Shown one piece after another: positions 1-12,700 of a stretch of 64,000 nucleotides of DNA. A program made the position numbers and the translations under genes. The stretch is from assembly GCA_033557465.1 (NCBI GenBank), contig CM066032.1:452286077-452350076 (forward strand). Reading direction: 5' to 3'. The stretch's first letter is position 1; each line of letters starts with the position of its first letter. Origin of the DNA: Ichthyophis bannanicus (taxonomy: Eukaryota > Chordata > Amphibia > Gymnophiona > Ichthyophiidae). The notes under the pieces are model-generated. The model made no database searches. It worked only from the letters and a program-made list of their open reading frames with translations, and had not been told where the DNA came from.

Positions 1-1374
1 AGTCCGGCGCCTAAGTTGACTCGCAGCCAGCCCGTGCCAGAAGGCTTCCTGGAGCTTGTGTCTCCATCCCTTGAGGTGGGGGGCAAATCCTCACGAGGGT
101 CAGGTTGGGCTGTCTCAGCTGGGTCAGAGAGTGAGCTGTCTGGAGACCTGAGCTCACAGAGATCTTTGGTGGCGTCGGGAGAGGCACGAGTAGAGAAGGA
201 GTTGCTCTCCACGGGTGGTGACCGATCCTTGTCGTGTATGGAGCCAGTTGTATCCCTCGCTGAATCAGAAGTGGTTTTTTCTCTGCAGAGACCGCAGAAC
301 TTTACACTGGAAGCCATTTGGAATGCGATTGTCACCTTGGGTGAGGCTCTTTTACCACAAGTATCTTCTTTGGCTAATAAGGTGAACGCTTCTACAGTTT
401 TGGTGAGTGAATTGGAGAGGAAGGTTTCCACGCTTCAGACGGAATGTATTGATGTTCGTAACAAGGTAGAGAGCCTTGAGGAACATTCAGAGGGACATAG
501 AAAGAACTTTCAGTCCTTACAGATGAAAATTGAACATTTGGATAATTTATCTCGTGCTAATAATTTGAGACATTAATTTTCCAAAAGTTCCATCGATTTC
601 TCCTAGAGATATGTTTAAGAAATATTTGGAGGAGATACTAGGAGTGTCCCCTGAGTTGATGCCCCCTTTGGTAAAAATCTATTATTTACCTGTAGCCAAA
701 CGTGTTTTGGCTCAAAGTGTTATAGGAGTTAATCAAACTCAGGAGGATGTTTTGAATGTCTCAGATATATTAGAAAATTCTGGTTTTGAATCACAGGTAC
801 CGTCTACGTTGCTGATAACCTTCGCTTTGTTATCTGATAAGGAATGGTTACTGAAATTGTTCTTTCAGAAGCGGAAAATTTTGTTTCATGGGCTTTCAGT
901 ACGTATATATCCTGATCTATCAAGAGAAACTCAGAAGCGGCGTAGAGAGTTCCTGCTGCTTCGGTCTGGGGTCTTGCAATTGGGAGGGCTTTTTTTCCTT
1001 AAGCATCCATGCAAGTGTCTGGTGAAATACCGGACGTTTTCTTATATTTTTTTCAGCCCTCCCAATTGTTGGCTTTCATTAGCGCCAGGCGTTCTGAGGC
1101 CTCTATTGACTCATAGGTTTTGGGTCCGAACTATGATTGTATGCATTTTCTTCTTATATTGTGGTTAAATTAATTAAGTTAACTCCCCCTTTATAGTGGG
1201 CTGGAGAGACAAGGCATTCCGCACTTATGTATGTTATATTTCCTGTTATTGTATCCTGGGGTTTTTTCTTGTGGATGTTTTCTGAATGGCTTGTCTATTG
1301 CTTCAAGATTGGTCGGGTGTGACCTTTCTTGACCTTTTTTGAAAATTTCATAAATAAAAATATTAAAAAAAAAA
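1..1374 (+). mobile_element. L1-type LINE, ORF1 plus 3' UTR only (half-LINE-like)
   Basis: The segment holds an L1-type ORF1 that ends at a stop at 1114-1116. It is followed by about 235 bp of 3' UTR, an AATAAA signal at 1353-1358 and an A-rich tail ending near 1374. No endonuclease or reverse transcriptase ORF lies between ORF1 and the tail, so the copy resembles a half-LINE (HAL1-like) or an internally deleted L1. The left end lies outside the window, so full length and target-site duplication cannot be judged. Confidence 0.7.
16..1116 (+). pseudogene. L1-type ORF1 protein (RNA-binding chaperone), frameshifted
   Basis: L1 ORF1 proteins are trimeric RNA-binding chaperones of the retrotransposition particle. 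The first open piece (16-576) is a polar N-terminal region followed by a heptad-rich coiled coil, about residues 95-185, ending in LSRANNLRH; this corresponds to the coiled-coil/RRM junction of L1 ORF1p. The second piece (611-1168) holds the RRM and C-terminal domain, with the family signature LSRETQKRRREFL and then PCKCLVKY. Two frame breaks are visible: one near 573, where the frame moves from +1 to +2, and one in the T-run near 1047-1053, after which the expected C-terminus (F-QPSQLLAF...) continues in another frame to the stop at 1114. It is an inactive copy. The assignment rests on motif recognition, without a database search. Confidence 0.75.
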
Positions 1375-1554
1375 GAGGCTATGAACCTCACAAACAATAA
1401 GACAACTTGAAAAAATTATTTTTAAAAATTATATTTAAAAATTCTATACACTTTGAGGGTAATTTCACAACAGAGCACCCAAGTTTGGAAGTTAAGAAGG
1501 CACCTACTTTTAGCCTTGTTTTATAATGACACATGGAGGGGGGCACTTCTAAAG

Positions 1555-1900
1555 CAGCTAGCCGCCAGCACTGAAATTAAAACCCAGATATTCGGTGCTG
1601 GAGTCTTATCCGGCCCTAGCATTGAATATCTGGGTTTGCCACATTGTTGTGAGGTGAACCAGGAAGTGGCTCAATATCACCATTGTTTGGTTAGCGATGG
1701 GTGCTGCCTCTGCTCTGCCCTGGAACATCCGATGCTAACTACTAAGCTTCAGGACATGTAGCGGCAGTACCTTGGGATATTTAGCGGCATTAACCATGTT
1801 AGTGCCACTGCAGAGTAAAATTTACACGGTTTGCAGGTCTGCAAACCATGCAGATGCCTTTGAAAATGCCCCCTGTAGGGCCTACTGTATGTGTCTTTAT
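1555..1900. repeat. Foldback repeat, unclassified (same family as 27595-27965)
   Basis: Several short inverted repeats occur here, such as CCCAGATATTC with GAATATCTGGG. The segment around 1766-1850 (GTAGCGGCAGTACC ... GCGGCATTAAC ... TGTTAGTGCC ... CGGTTTGCAGG) matches the reverse complement of 27625-27730. The two are therefore copies of one dispersed, non-coding foldback family in opposite orientation. No coding capacity was seen. Confidence 0.5.
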
Positions 1901-2074
1901 AAAATAGCATACGTCCTATAAAAATAGCACTTAAATTTACCACCACTCAGGAGCAGGCCTAAATGTTAATGTATATTAGATTACTGGGGAAGGGGTCAGA
2001 GGAGATTTGAGGACGTAGTGGGTGCAAAAGTAAACATTGGTCCCCAGATGCTGGAGACCCATGGTATGCCGCTG

Positions 2075-2300
2075 ACCACACACACACACTGAAACAGATG
2101 CATACCACACAGACACACACATACGCACATGCCACACACACACACAGAAATGCATGTACACCACACACACAGACACAAACACAGGTACAGCACACAGACA
2201 TGCATACACATACACACTATACACAAGCAGATACTACGTACACATACACACCACACATAAGCAGATAGGCACCAAGGGACACATACACACAAAGGAACTA
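2075..2300. repeat. CA/TG-rich degenerate microsatellite
   Basis: The stretch consists of interrupted (CA)n runs with repeated CACACAGACACA and ACATACACA phrases. Cysteine/valine-rich minus-strand ORFs across it are artefacts of the repeat. Confidence 0.85.
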
Positions 2301-2889
2301 CAAAGAATTCTGCACCTTTGATGTACTGCATGTGATATATTTCATTTTTGTATTGTTATTTTTACTGTAAAATCTACTAACTGAATTGTACTGTTTTATG
2401 CATTTGGTTTTAAGTGTATAGTGTGCGTTAGGTAAAAGGGTGACCTTGTTTTTATGTGGCAGCTGCAAATATATATTTAGTTGTAAAAAGTAACCTTTGC
2501 TTTTCAGAGCTACAGTAGCTATGCTTGACATAATGAGATTGGATAAAACAGGCCTTTATGCTGTGCTATTGCCATTGAAAGCAGGAAAGGACCTGCTGTG
2601 ATGGAGTTCTGGCCAGAAGGTATCAGGGAATACCCCGACAGAGTAAAGGCCACAAGTATAGAAAGCTGGAGATTAATTGCTACGAGAGAGATGCAACACC
2701 GATGGAGAGGCCTTTGCTACCTGCGCTTCCACATAGAAGTTACATAAAGAATTCATAGCGCCATTTGTTCCATCTGCTAATTTTGGAATTGAAAGATTTT
2801 GTCAACAGAGATGTGCAGAGATGTACTGCAATTATTTTGTTTAAAAGCAATGACAAGTGACTCCGAAATGGAACTTTTTTGCTGCTATT

Positions 2890-3115
2890 TCAATAAAAAA
2901 AATTTTTTAAGTGCCATCAAGTCAAAGCTGACTCCTGGTGACCCAGCAGCCCCTGGGTTTTCTTGGCAAAGTAAGACTGGAAGTAGTTTGCTAGGCCTTT
3001 TCTTCTGAGGCAATGGAGGGTAAAATGACTTGCCCAAGGTATGTCAGTAGAAATCAAACCCTGATCTATTGGGTACTAGGCTGTTGCTCTAACCATTAGG
3101 CTACTCCTCCACCTC
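2890..3115 (-). mobile_element. CORE-SINE (tRNA-headed, MIR-like)
   Basis: On the minus strand a tRNA-like head comes first (A-box phrase TAGCCTAATGGTTA at about 3090-3103, then a degenerate B box GGGTTTGATTT). It is followed by the CORE-type block CCTTGGGCAAGTCATTTTACC and CTCCATTGCCTCAG, and then a tail containing AGTCAGCTTTGACTTGATGGC. The order head, CORE and tail is that of MIR/CORE-SINEs. A second copy flanks the hAT element at 29.78-32.55 kb, and a tail fragment lies at 33035-33071. Confidence 0.65.
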
Positions 3116-3748
3116 ATAATATTAGATAGAATAAAAGGGAATAGTGTGACATGACATAGTACAACTGTAAATTTCCATGAGAGAAGAAAGTAATTCATTT
3201 ATCCAGCAAGAGAGAATGGGAGCTACATGGAGAACAGGAAATCAGATTATCCGACTCTTGCTTTCCACATTTAAAGTCCTCGAAAGACAAATGAAAGCAC
3301 ATATATAGGGAGTAAATTGGTAGTCCTAGGAGGCAGTGCAGAATCCAGTCCAATAATGGATTTTATAGGCAGGCCTTGTCTCCTCTAAGCTCCAACTATC
3401 TTTTTTCACGATCCTCCAAAATATTTTTGAGAGTTGCAGAAAACAAAATTTAGTTTAATTTAAGGATTTGTATTCCTTCTTTTCAATCAAAAGAGAGTAA
3501 AAGTGGAGTATGATGAAATAAATAAAATAAGATACATTATAAATTTAAGTAAAATAATAAATAAAATACAAAAATTAGGTCATCTACAACATCTATTTCA
3601 GAAACATCATATCCCCAGAAATCAGAAAGCGAAGACTGTAAATTCCATAAATCTCAATAAATATATCCTCTTAAATAATCATGGGCACAATATTTAAAAA
3701 GAATTGACTTTGTTTCTCTTTAGAATGAAAACTTCCTGGTGAAACCTA

Positions 3749-4270
3749 TGAGCCTGATTCAGAAAGGAGCACGTTCAGGTCGGGCCCGTCAGGACCTGAT
3801 TCTATAACGTGGGAGCAAAATGTTCCTGTGGCATATAGAACTGGGCCTGAGAATGGACCAGCATGCCTGTGGGGATGTCCTCCCTGCAGGCTCCCTTGGC
3901 TCCCGTGTCACTGATCTTGTTTTTCCCTGCCGCCTGATCCACGGCTGGGCTGCTGGGACCTGGATTGGGCGCATGGACCTACCTACACCCGGCCCCAGCC
4001 CCGGGGGGGTGGGGTGTTCCAGCCTCGATCACCCAGTTTGTGCTGCTTATTCCACCTTCAAGGTGAAATAAGCAGCACGTTTCCCCTAACCCCGCAGGAC
4101 ATACAGGGTCGTGACTGGAACCAGCCCTGTATGTCCTGCTGCCTCAGCCCACCCAGACTCTGCCCCCTCCCATCCCCCCACCGGCTCTCCCTGTACTGCT
4201 GCTCTAGCCATATGGGGAGGGCCTGAGGGGGAATAGGGGCAGTACGGCACATCGTATCTCTGAATCGGGC
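3749..4270. repeat. Foldback MITE-like repeat
   Basis: The ends are imperfect inverted copies (GCCTGATTCAG at the left, CTGAATCGGGC at the right), and TATG flanks both ends. Internal stem-loops include ATACAGGG paired with CCCTGTAT at 4099-4135 and TTCACCTTGAA-type palindromes near 4060. GC content is higher than in the neighbours. There is no transposase. The superfamily is uncertain. Confidence 0.4.
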
Positions 4271-4281
4271 TATGTGACTTT

Positions 4282-4382
4282 GAAACCATTGGCCAAGGTT
4301 GGAGGATCACCGCAGCAGCATTTTTGTTGAATGTGGGTAGAAAGCGTGCTGTAGTGGTTCTCCAACCTTGGCCAGTGGTTTC
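4282..4382. repeat. Short inverted repeat, hAT-MITE-like
   Basis: Arms at 4282-4304 and 4360-4382 (GAAACC...GGCCAAGGTTGGAG versus its complement) differ at about one position and enclose a 55-bp loop. The outward ends read like hAT termini, but no target duplication could be identified. Confidence 0.4.
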
Positions 4383-4399
4383 ACCATCATATGGGTTCC

Positions 4400-5330
4400 A
4401 TCATGGAGTTTTCAATCTAAAGAGAAACCTGATATTTAATGACAGAGGCCCTTATATGGATAAAGACACTGATAGAGAGATTCAGTGGCACTATCCAGTT
4501 AATGCAAGAGTGGTCCATGGCGAAGCTAGAGTAGTGTGGCCACTATCTGAATAATGGTGGTTACTATCAGGATAGTGGTTATTTTCAGCTGCTATCTGGA
4601 TAATTTATATTGATAGTTTAGGCCAGCAGAAAAGCTGACCTACATCACTATCTGGATAAATTATTCAGAGAGTGGCTGAGAATTGCCACTATCCAGCTAA
4701 TCATTGCCACTATCTGGATGCTGCTGGTGAATATCCGGTGGATATTTAAATTGTGTGGCTGACTGCTATATTGTTTAAATATCCCCCATTTTGAATATTT
4801 AGCAGCATATTTTTAATGTGCATGTAAACATATGGTTCTCCTTGGTCCCTTTCAAATTCAAAGGAATATTACTCCAAAATTTAGGGGCCACACCTGAACA
4901 AAAACAAGCCCTGGTTCTTTGCAACCTAGAGGCTTTAACAGAAGGTAAAGCCTAATACAATAAATGGCTCAACCACATCAGAATCTTTTTTTTCAGTTTT
5001 CCCGTACCACCCCCATAAAAAGAACATTCTATCACCTCTCAACTAGATTACTGCAATGATCTGTATTTCAAGTGGCCCAGAATACAGCTATCTGACTGCT
5101 GGCACTTGGGAGGGAGAAATGCTTGAGAAATGTCTACTGGTTGCCCATTTTCATTAACATCCAGTTTACTGACCTTGGCATTTTTAATTATTTATGAACT
5201 TTTTATGTCACCTCCACCAGACCTCAATACAATGCCCTAGGTGGTTTATAAAAATAAGACATAATATGCAATCAACATAATTATAATAAAAAAGACAATT
5301 GAATAACCCACTGGCAATCAATCTAAAGAA
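4400..5330. other. No gene; low-copy repeat debris
   Basis: From 4540 to 4790 the phrase CACTATCTGGATA and its complement recur several times in both orientations, which suggests another degraded foldback repeat. The rest is AT-rich, with no supported gene or RNA. Confidence 0.4.
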
Positions 5331-5600
5331 AACTTGTTCACAGAAAGAGTGGGAGATGCCTGGAATTCCCTCCCAATGGAGCTGGTGGGGGCAAAACCAA
5401 TGGCAGAATACACAAAGGAATAGGATCCCTTTAATAGCAAAAAGATGAAATCAAAGCAAACTCAAACAACTTTGGTACTTCAAAAAAATAGAGGGGGTAT
5501 CCTGCACAGAGTGGTGGGTACAACTCAAGTCATCTCACTGGGCAGACTAGATGGACCATGCTGGTCTTTCTCTGCAATCATTTACTATATTATTATGAAT
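5330..5600 (+). mobile_element. CR1-type LINE, 3' end fragment
   Basis: The segment reads like the end of CR1 ORF2 and its 3' UTR: an AGAGTGGGAGATGCCTGGAA block, a GGATCCCTTT-AATAGCAA block and a GGCAGACTAGATGGACCATG block. It stops in TTTACTATATTATTATG, a degenerate copy of the octamer-like CR1 tail. A better-preserved copy of the same 3' end lies at 17285-17650. Confidence 0.7.
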
Positions 5601-7235
5601 AACCCTTCCATAAAGGGACACAAAACTTCTATAAAGGTGTATTTCTATACTATTTTTCATGTGAAAATAGTGCAAAAAATCCTAGAAATGCACAAAAATG
5701 CTGAAATGCAGGAATTGTGGGCTATTTTGTGCAAGATGAACTTTTAAAAAGTCACTTCGCAAGAGTACATTTTGTGGTAGTAAACTTTCGTATGGAGCAC
5801 ATTTGGCACAAACGTTTATGCAATTTTGCACTAATGAGCCACTGTGATGCCAAATTATACAAAGCAGTTCATTAATCTGAAAAATGTGAAAATGAATGCA
5901 AGAAAATGGCTTTGAGTGCCCGTTCATGTCGGAAAAATAACTATAGCTAAGAACTGTAGTTATTTTCCCAAACTGCCAAAAAACCGCATCCCCCCTTCAT
6001 GTTGCAGTGCTTAAAAATTAAAGGGTTCTCTGGCTCAAATATGAGGTCTCCCTGGACCACCCACCTTCCCCAGTGGGACATCAACTCCCTGGTAGCCCAT
6101 TGGGTTCAAACCTTGTCCCCTGCAGTCATGATGCAGGGCTAAAACATTTTAAAAATCCTCTCCATAAAGCCCAGGATCATGGGGGCACCTATCAGGAATG
6201 GGTCAGCAGGGACAGATGTACAGCGTGCAGGTTTGCAACACAGGAATCACTGAGCACGTCACACAACAGACAGGGGCGACAGGCAGACTCCTCTCTCTTC
6301 TTCTCCCTCGACATCATCACACAAACAGCAAAGTCCCCTACCTGTTTATGCTTTATAGCAGGTCTAGGCTGGGACAACTGGCTGCCATGCCCAGCACGGC
6401 TAGGGCACTATACAAAATACGCTTTGGATGTCTGCATCCTTGCTCTGCCCCAGGATGCCCTCAGACATGCCCATTTTGGAGCGCCTGCATTTAGACGTGC
6501 CATGAGGACATTCAGAGTTGCCTGGTTCTATAATCGCAATTTACACATCGCTGCCATTTGCACCTCCACATTGCTGATTTCAGATGTCCAAGTCAAGTCC
6601 ATCTCTTGTAAAATTACCCCCTTAATGATAAGGCAAATGTACAAAAAAGTATTTTCAATTTTTAGAGACTTAAATATGTTAGCTTTCAAAATGTGGATTT
6701 CTTGTATTTCAATTGATGGGAGAGAAAATGCATTTCTGTATCTCTTTCTTCAGTGTTCCGCTGCTCAGAGTCTGTTTTCATATGTTTTCCATTTAAGTTT
6801 GTACCTGCAATTTTATTTCTAATTTATAGTCTTTTATTATTTATTAGGTGATGGTCTGTGTTTTGTATGTGTAACTGAGTGAGGAAGCCTTAATAAGTAG
6901 ACTGTTTGTAGGAATCTATATGAGCCCATCGTGTATTCTTTTCACAACTGGAGATGAACTGGTATTGGAGAATATTTGCAATGTTGACTTTTCATAAGTA
7001 AGGTGATGCAGTTTGAGTTCTTGGACTTGGCATTGATATGGTAAGGTTTAGCACAGTATGGTATGGTAAGCTGCTGAGTATCTATTTGTAGGGTTTTGTG
7101 TTACTTCACACAAAACCCTGGCAGTGGAGGGAGTTTGTGCTGCTGTTCCTCATGTGACACTAGAATTTGAATAGAAATGTTTTGTATGTTGAATAATATA
7201 ATGAAACATCATGTTTCTGCTCTATACCTGTTGTC
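5600..7235. other. No supported gene
   Basis: An open frame of 249 codons (6073-6822) is present, but its composition is unremarkable, no domain is recognisable and overlapping frames are equally open. Most of the stretch is AT-rich unique or very old repeat sequence. Confidence 0.5.
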
Positions 7236-7480
7236 AGGGAAATGTTATGGTTGATCTGGGAATAGTTATGCTATGTAATTTACATAAAAAATGAATATAA
7301 AAATGGCTAAGTATAAATGTAAAGTGAGAAATGCTTTCTTGGCCATGGCTGCCCGCTGGGCAGAGAGTTTCATTGTATCCATGATGATGCCCAGATCCTT
7401 TTCCTGGGTGGTGATTCCTAATGTGGAACCTTGCATTGTGTAACCATAGTATGTATTGTTTTTCCCTAATGAGCTGATGC
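7236..7480 (-). pseudogene. CR1 ORF2 fragment
   Basis: Minus-strand translation gives YYGYTMQGSTLGITTQEKDL followed by a GIIMDTMKLSAQRAAMAKKA-like stretch. This is the region just C-terminal to the reverse transcriptase core of CR1 ORF2, and the same phrases occur in the larger CR1 copy at 10221-10320. It is a short, truncated, inactive relic. Confidence 0.75.
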
Positions 7481-7689
7481 AGAAAGCCGATGCTATTAGC
7501 TCCATATGAGTCTTTGTAGTGTGCCGATAGCATGCAATTTCAGCACCAGCATGTAGAAAGGGGTGCATATGCAAGTTAGCCACATGTTAAACTGTGGCGC
7601 AAACGGCAGTGTTATACTGGGAAAGCAAGTCAAACACATGTGCACAGACATTGGTGCAAGTTTGGCATGTTCTCTCAAAATACATCCTC

Positions 7690-8470
7690 ACAGTATTGTG
7701 ATTGCATTGGGGGCTTTCCCTGATGCCTGAATGATCTGAGGTGAAGTGTCAAACTTTCCCTCAGATGATCCAGGCATCAGTGAAAGCTCCCAATGCCATC
7801 AAAATACTGTCCAGGGGCCTGTGCCCCCAACACTGACCCACCTCCGACAGAAACCAAATCTCTGATGGCCCAACGGTCCAATCCCCAACCCATCCACCCA
7901 CTTAAAAATAACCCTGGTGGTCCAGGAGTCCCGATCCTTCCACCCACCCAATTAAAAATAACCCTGGTGACCCAGTAGCCTCAAACTCCTCACCCTCTCC
8001 CTGTACCTTTACAATGGAGCATGAGTGTTGCCCATGTGCTCCTGCTCCTGTGCCGCCATCTTGAAAAATGGCGGCACCTGGCCCCATGTGGTGCATCTTG
8101 GCATGCACTCCATATAAGGCCTTATATTGCAATTTGACCCTGCCTGGTGCATTGCAGGATACACTGCATGGGGCCAGGCACCACCATTTTTCAAGATGGT
8201 GGCACAGAAGTGGGAGCACATGGGCAAAGCTCCTGCTCCATTGTAAAGGTACTGGGAGGGGTGAACTGGGCCATCAGGGTTATTTTTAATTGGGTGTAGG
8301 GGGGATCGGGGTTGCTGGAAAATCAGGGTTATTTTTGGTTGGGTGGGTGGGTGGGTTGATTGGGGCTGAAGGGCCATTGGGTTTATTTTAAATTCAGTGG
8401 ATTGGTGAGGGGAGGGATCAAGGTCTCTGGGCCACTAGGATTATTTTTAATTGGGTGTGTGGGTGGGGGG
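7690..8470. repeat. Long foldback repeat
   Basis: Arms at about 8007-8095 and 8165-8255 are inverted copies (CTTTACAATGGAG ... CATCTTGAAAAATGG versus CCATTTTTCAAGATGG ... CTCCATTGTAAAG). Beyond them lie repeated AATTAAAAATAACCCTGGTG phrases and their complements. Another stem at 7700-7810 pairs GATGCCTGAATGATCTGAGG with CTCAGATGATCCAGGCATC. It is non-coding and probably MITE-derived. Confidence 0.55.
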
Positions 8471-8996
8471 ATCAGGGCCACCTTCACTATTATAACCTGC
8501 TCTTCACTGGTCTCCTTCTGAATCATCTCTCTCCCCTTCATTTTGTTCAAAACTCAGCTGCATGGCTTATCTTCTGCCAGGGTCACTATGTTCATGTAAT
8601 CCCTCTTCTCAAGTCACTTCACTGGCTCCCTATCAGTTTCCACATACAGTTCAAACTTCTCCTACTGACTACAAGTGCATTCATTCTGTGGCTCCTCATT
8701 ACCTTTCCTCTCTTATCTCACTCTATACCCTTCCTCAGGAACTCCACTCTTCTGGCAGATCCCTTTTATCTGTGCCCTTCTCTGCCACTGCCATCTCCAG
8801 ACTTTATTCATTCCACTTTGCTGCTCCACATGCCTGGAACAAACTACCTGAGTCTGTGCATCGGGCTCCTTCTATAGCCCTATTCAGATCCAGGCTAAAA
8901 ATTCACCTCTTTGAAGCCACTTTTGGATCCTGATGCTCCTCACTCTCTTGTCCACTACTTATGTGTATCTTACCTTACTCTAGTCCCCAGGTTCAC
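8470..8996 (+). pseudogene. L2-clade LINE ORF2 C-terminus
   Basis: Two overlapping frames together give the C-terminal region of an L2-clade reverse transcriptase ORF: VQNSAAWLI, then LKSLHWLPISFHIQFKLLL, SLISLYTLPQE, SSGRSLLSVPF, FAAPHAWNKLPESVH and FRSRLKIHLFEA. At least two frame changes separate these blocks, so the copy is dead. The matching L2-type 3' tail lies on the same strand at 13925-14040. The 5 kb in between is other inserted elements, so both pieces may be one split L2 copy. Confidence 0.8.
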
Positions 8997-8999
8997 AAT

Positions 9000-9461
9000 G
9001 GGGGTCATTCGGAGGCATGAATAGCGGGGATGGATGTCCCATTGGGAAGTCTATCCCCTCTATTCATGCCTCTTCCCAGTCCCATTTACCTTCCCCGTGT
9101 CTTGTACGGGGAAGGTAGATAGGGGCAGGTAAGGGGTGGATCGGGGGCAGGGTTAGGGTGGGCAGTAGGCACTTGCTAGCCCTGGAAGTACATGGCTGAT
9201 ACTAATGTCGGCCCTGTATGACCGGACCAGCGACTTGCACAGAGAACTTATTCCACTTCCGAGATGGAATAAGTTCCCCTCATCACCAGGGATCGGTAGG
9301 CCCGGGGTGCGGATGGGGCAGGGAAGGTGATTATATTCCCTGTAGCCCGACTCTGGCCTTAGGAGGCCAGATTGGGGGTTGGACTGCAGGGAAGTCACTG
9401 TTGGAACCGGCGTCAGGGGATTGCAGCTCTTCAATAGAGCCGCAGTGCCATGGCAACCAGA
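9000..9461. repeat. GC-rich foldback repeat
   Basis: Three stem-loops occur in a row: AGGCATGAATAG...CTATTCATGCCT (9013-9073), TACCTTCCCCGTG...ACGGGGAAGGTA (9089-9118) and GAACTTATTCCA...TGGAATAAGTTC (9243-9277). The composition resembles that at 3749-4270. It abuts the 3' end of the CR1 copy at 9462. Confidence 0.45.
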
Positions 9462-9738
9462 TAAGAACATAAGAACATAAGATATGCCATACTGGGTCAG
9501 ACCAAGGTCCATCAAGCCCAGTATCCTGTTTCCAACAGTGGCCAATCTAGGTCACAAGTACCTAGCAGTTTCCACAAGTATCTGGAGACTAGAGTAAGAC
9601 ACAGGTTCCCCCATGCTTGTATTGGGTCAAGCAGTGGATATTCTAGGTCCCCTTTAATAATGGTCTATGGACCTTTCCTCCAGGAACCTGTCCAAACCTT
9701 TTTTAAACCCAGTTACACTAATAGCTTTTACTACATCC

Positions 9739-12700
9739 TCAGGTAGCAAATTCCAGAGTTTGATTACACGTTGAGTGAAAAAAATATTTTCGCTTATTAG
9801 TTTTAAATAGGTTACCCTGTAGCTTCATTGCATGCCCCCTAGTCTTTCTATATTTTGATGCCACAAACAATTGATCTATGTTTACCCGATCCACTCCATT
9901 CATTACTTTATAGATCTCTATCAAATCTCCCCTCAGTCGTCTCTTTTTCAGGTTGAAGAGCTCTAACCTTTTTAGCCTCTCTTCATATCCTTCCATCCCC
10001 TTTACCATTTTGGTGGCTTTTTCTGTATGTTTTCTAATAACGCTATATCCTTTTTAAGATATGGTGACCAGAATTGCACGCAATATTCAAGATGCGGTCG
10101 CACCATGGAACGATACAGAGGCATTATAATATCCTTTGTTTTATTTTCCATTCCTTTCCTTATGATACCTAGCATTCTATTTGCTCTCTTGGCCGCTGCT
10201 GCACACTGGGCAGAGGGTTTTCACATGTTATCCATGGTGAGGCCAAAATCTTTTTCCTGGGTGGTAGTTGCTAATGTGGAACCTTGCATCGTGTAACCAT
10301 AGTTTGGGTTTTTCTTTCCTAGGTGCATAACTTTGCATTTGTCCACATTAAATTTCATCTGCCATTTGGATGCCCAGTCTTCCAATTTACCAAGATCCTC
10401 TTGCAATTTTCCATAATCCTCATGGGTTTTAACAACTTTGAATAGCTTTGTGTCATCTGCAAATTTGATAACCTCACTTATTATTCCCATTTCAAGGTCA
10501 TTTATTAATATGTTAAAAAGCAGCAGACCTATCACAGATCCCTGGGGTACTCCACTATTCACCTTTCTCCATTGGGAAAATTGGCCATTTAGCCCTATCC
10601 TCTGCTTTCTCATTTTTAACCAGTTCCTGATCCACAATAGTAAGCTGCCGCCTATTTCATGGCTTTTTAATTTGGCCAAAAGTCACTCATAAGTGACCTT
10701 CTCAAAGGCTTTCTGAAAATCCAGATACACTATATCAACTGACTCACCTTTGTCTACCTGTTTATTCACATCTTCAAAAAAACATAACAGATTAATAAAA
10801 CAAGACCTTCCTTTGCTAAAGCCATGTTGGCTGTCTCCCATTAAGCCATGACTATCTACATGTTCAGTAAATTTGCTGTTTATGATGATTTCTACCATTT
10901 TTCCCAATGCTGACGTTAGGCTCCCCCGTCTGTAGTTTCCTGAATCACCCCTGTAACCCTTTTTAAAAACTGGCGTTACATTGGCCATCCTCCAGTCTTC
11001 AGGTATTACAGATGATTTTAATGATAGTTCACAGATTACTAATAGTAGGTCTGCAATCTTGTATTTCAGTTCTTAAAAACACCCTCGGATTGATTTCTTT
11101 GACAGGGTGACCAGGGAGTTGGACCGAGGGAGAGCCCTAGATGTGGCATATTTAGATTTCAGTAAAACCTTTGACACCGTTCCTCACAGGTGACTTATAA
11201 AAAACTGAGCACCCTAGGGATGGACCCTAAGGTTACTGCTTGGGTTAGAATTAGGTTAAGTGGGAGGCGACAAAGGGTACAGGTAAATGGAGCTCACTGA
11301 GGAGAAGGGGATTACTGGTGGTGTGCCCCAGGGATCTGTCCTTGGTCCGATTCTTTTTAATATCTTTGTTAGTGATATAGTGGAAGGGATGTCGGGTAAG
11401 GTTTGCCTCTTTGTGAATGATACCAAAATTTGCAATAGAGTAGACACCCAGAAAGGTGTAGATAACATGAGGAGGGATCTAGCTAAGCTTGAAGAATGAT
11501 CTAGAATTTGGCAGCTGAGATTTAATGTTAAAAATTGCAAGGTCATGCATTTGGGCTGCAGCAATCCAAGGGAGCGATATAGTATAGGGGGTGAAGTACT
11601 TTTGTCCACTAAAGAAGAGCGGGACTTAGGTGTGATTGTGTCTGATGATCTTAAAGTAGCTAAGCAGGTAGAAAAGGCAAACGCCAGTAGGATGCTTGAG
11701 TGCATAGGGAGAGGAATAGCCAGCAGAAGAAAGGAGGTGATAGTTCCTCTGTGTAAGTCTGGTGCGACCTCATTTGGAGTATTGTGTGCAATTCTGGAGA
11801 CCGCACCTTCTGGAGTGAGTACAGATGGTGGCTACTAAAATGGTTAGTGATCTTCATTATAAAGCATATGAGGACAGACTTAAAGATCTTAATATATACA
11901 CTTTAGAGAAAAGCGGGATAGAGGTGATATGATTGAGATGTTTAAATACCTCTGTGGCATAAATGCACAGGAGGAGAGCCTCTTTTGATTGAAAACAAGC
12001 TCTTCTACGAGGGGACATGCGATGAGGGCAAAAGGAGATAGATTCAGGAGTGATATGCGGAAATATTTCTTTATGGAAAGAGTGGTGGATCCGTCGAATA
12101 GTCTCCTAGTTGAGGTGGTAGGGATGAGGACAGTATCTGAATTCAAAGAAGCATGGGACAAACACAAAGGATCCCTAAAGGAAAAAGGTGACTGTTGTAG
12201 TGGTTGGTATGGAAGGACAGACTAGAAAGGCCATGTGGTCTTTTTCTGTCGTCATGTTTCTGTGTTTCTATGTATATCATCCGGTCCAGGTGATTTGCTA
12301 CTCTTCAGTTTATCAAATAGTTGTAATACATCTTCCCGGTGTATTGATATTTCTTTTAATTCTTCCGCAGCATCACCTTTAAATACCATTTCAGTCATGG
12401 GTAACATCCCTACATCTTCCTCAGTAAAGACTGAAGCAAAGAATTCAGTCAGTCTTTCCGCTATGCCATTGTCCCCTCTTAGGGACCCTTTTACCCCTCT
12501 CTCATCTAATTGTCCAACTGACTCTCTCACAGGTTTTTGCTATGAATGTACTTGAAAAAGTCTTTATTATGTATTTTTGCTTCCACAGCAATCTTTTTCT
12601 CAAATTCTGTCTTTGTCTGCCTTATCAATGCCTTGCATCTAACTTGCCAGTGCTTGTGTTGTTTCCAGTATTCATCATTTGGCTCCTTTTTCCATTTCCT

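Noticed and set aside
2075..2331. Cysteine/valine-rich minus-strand protein
   Set aside because: It is an artefact of a degenerate CA microsatellite.
6073..6822. 249-codon open frame
   Set aside because: It has no recognisable domain, overlaps other open frames on both strands and lies in repeat-like sequence.
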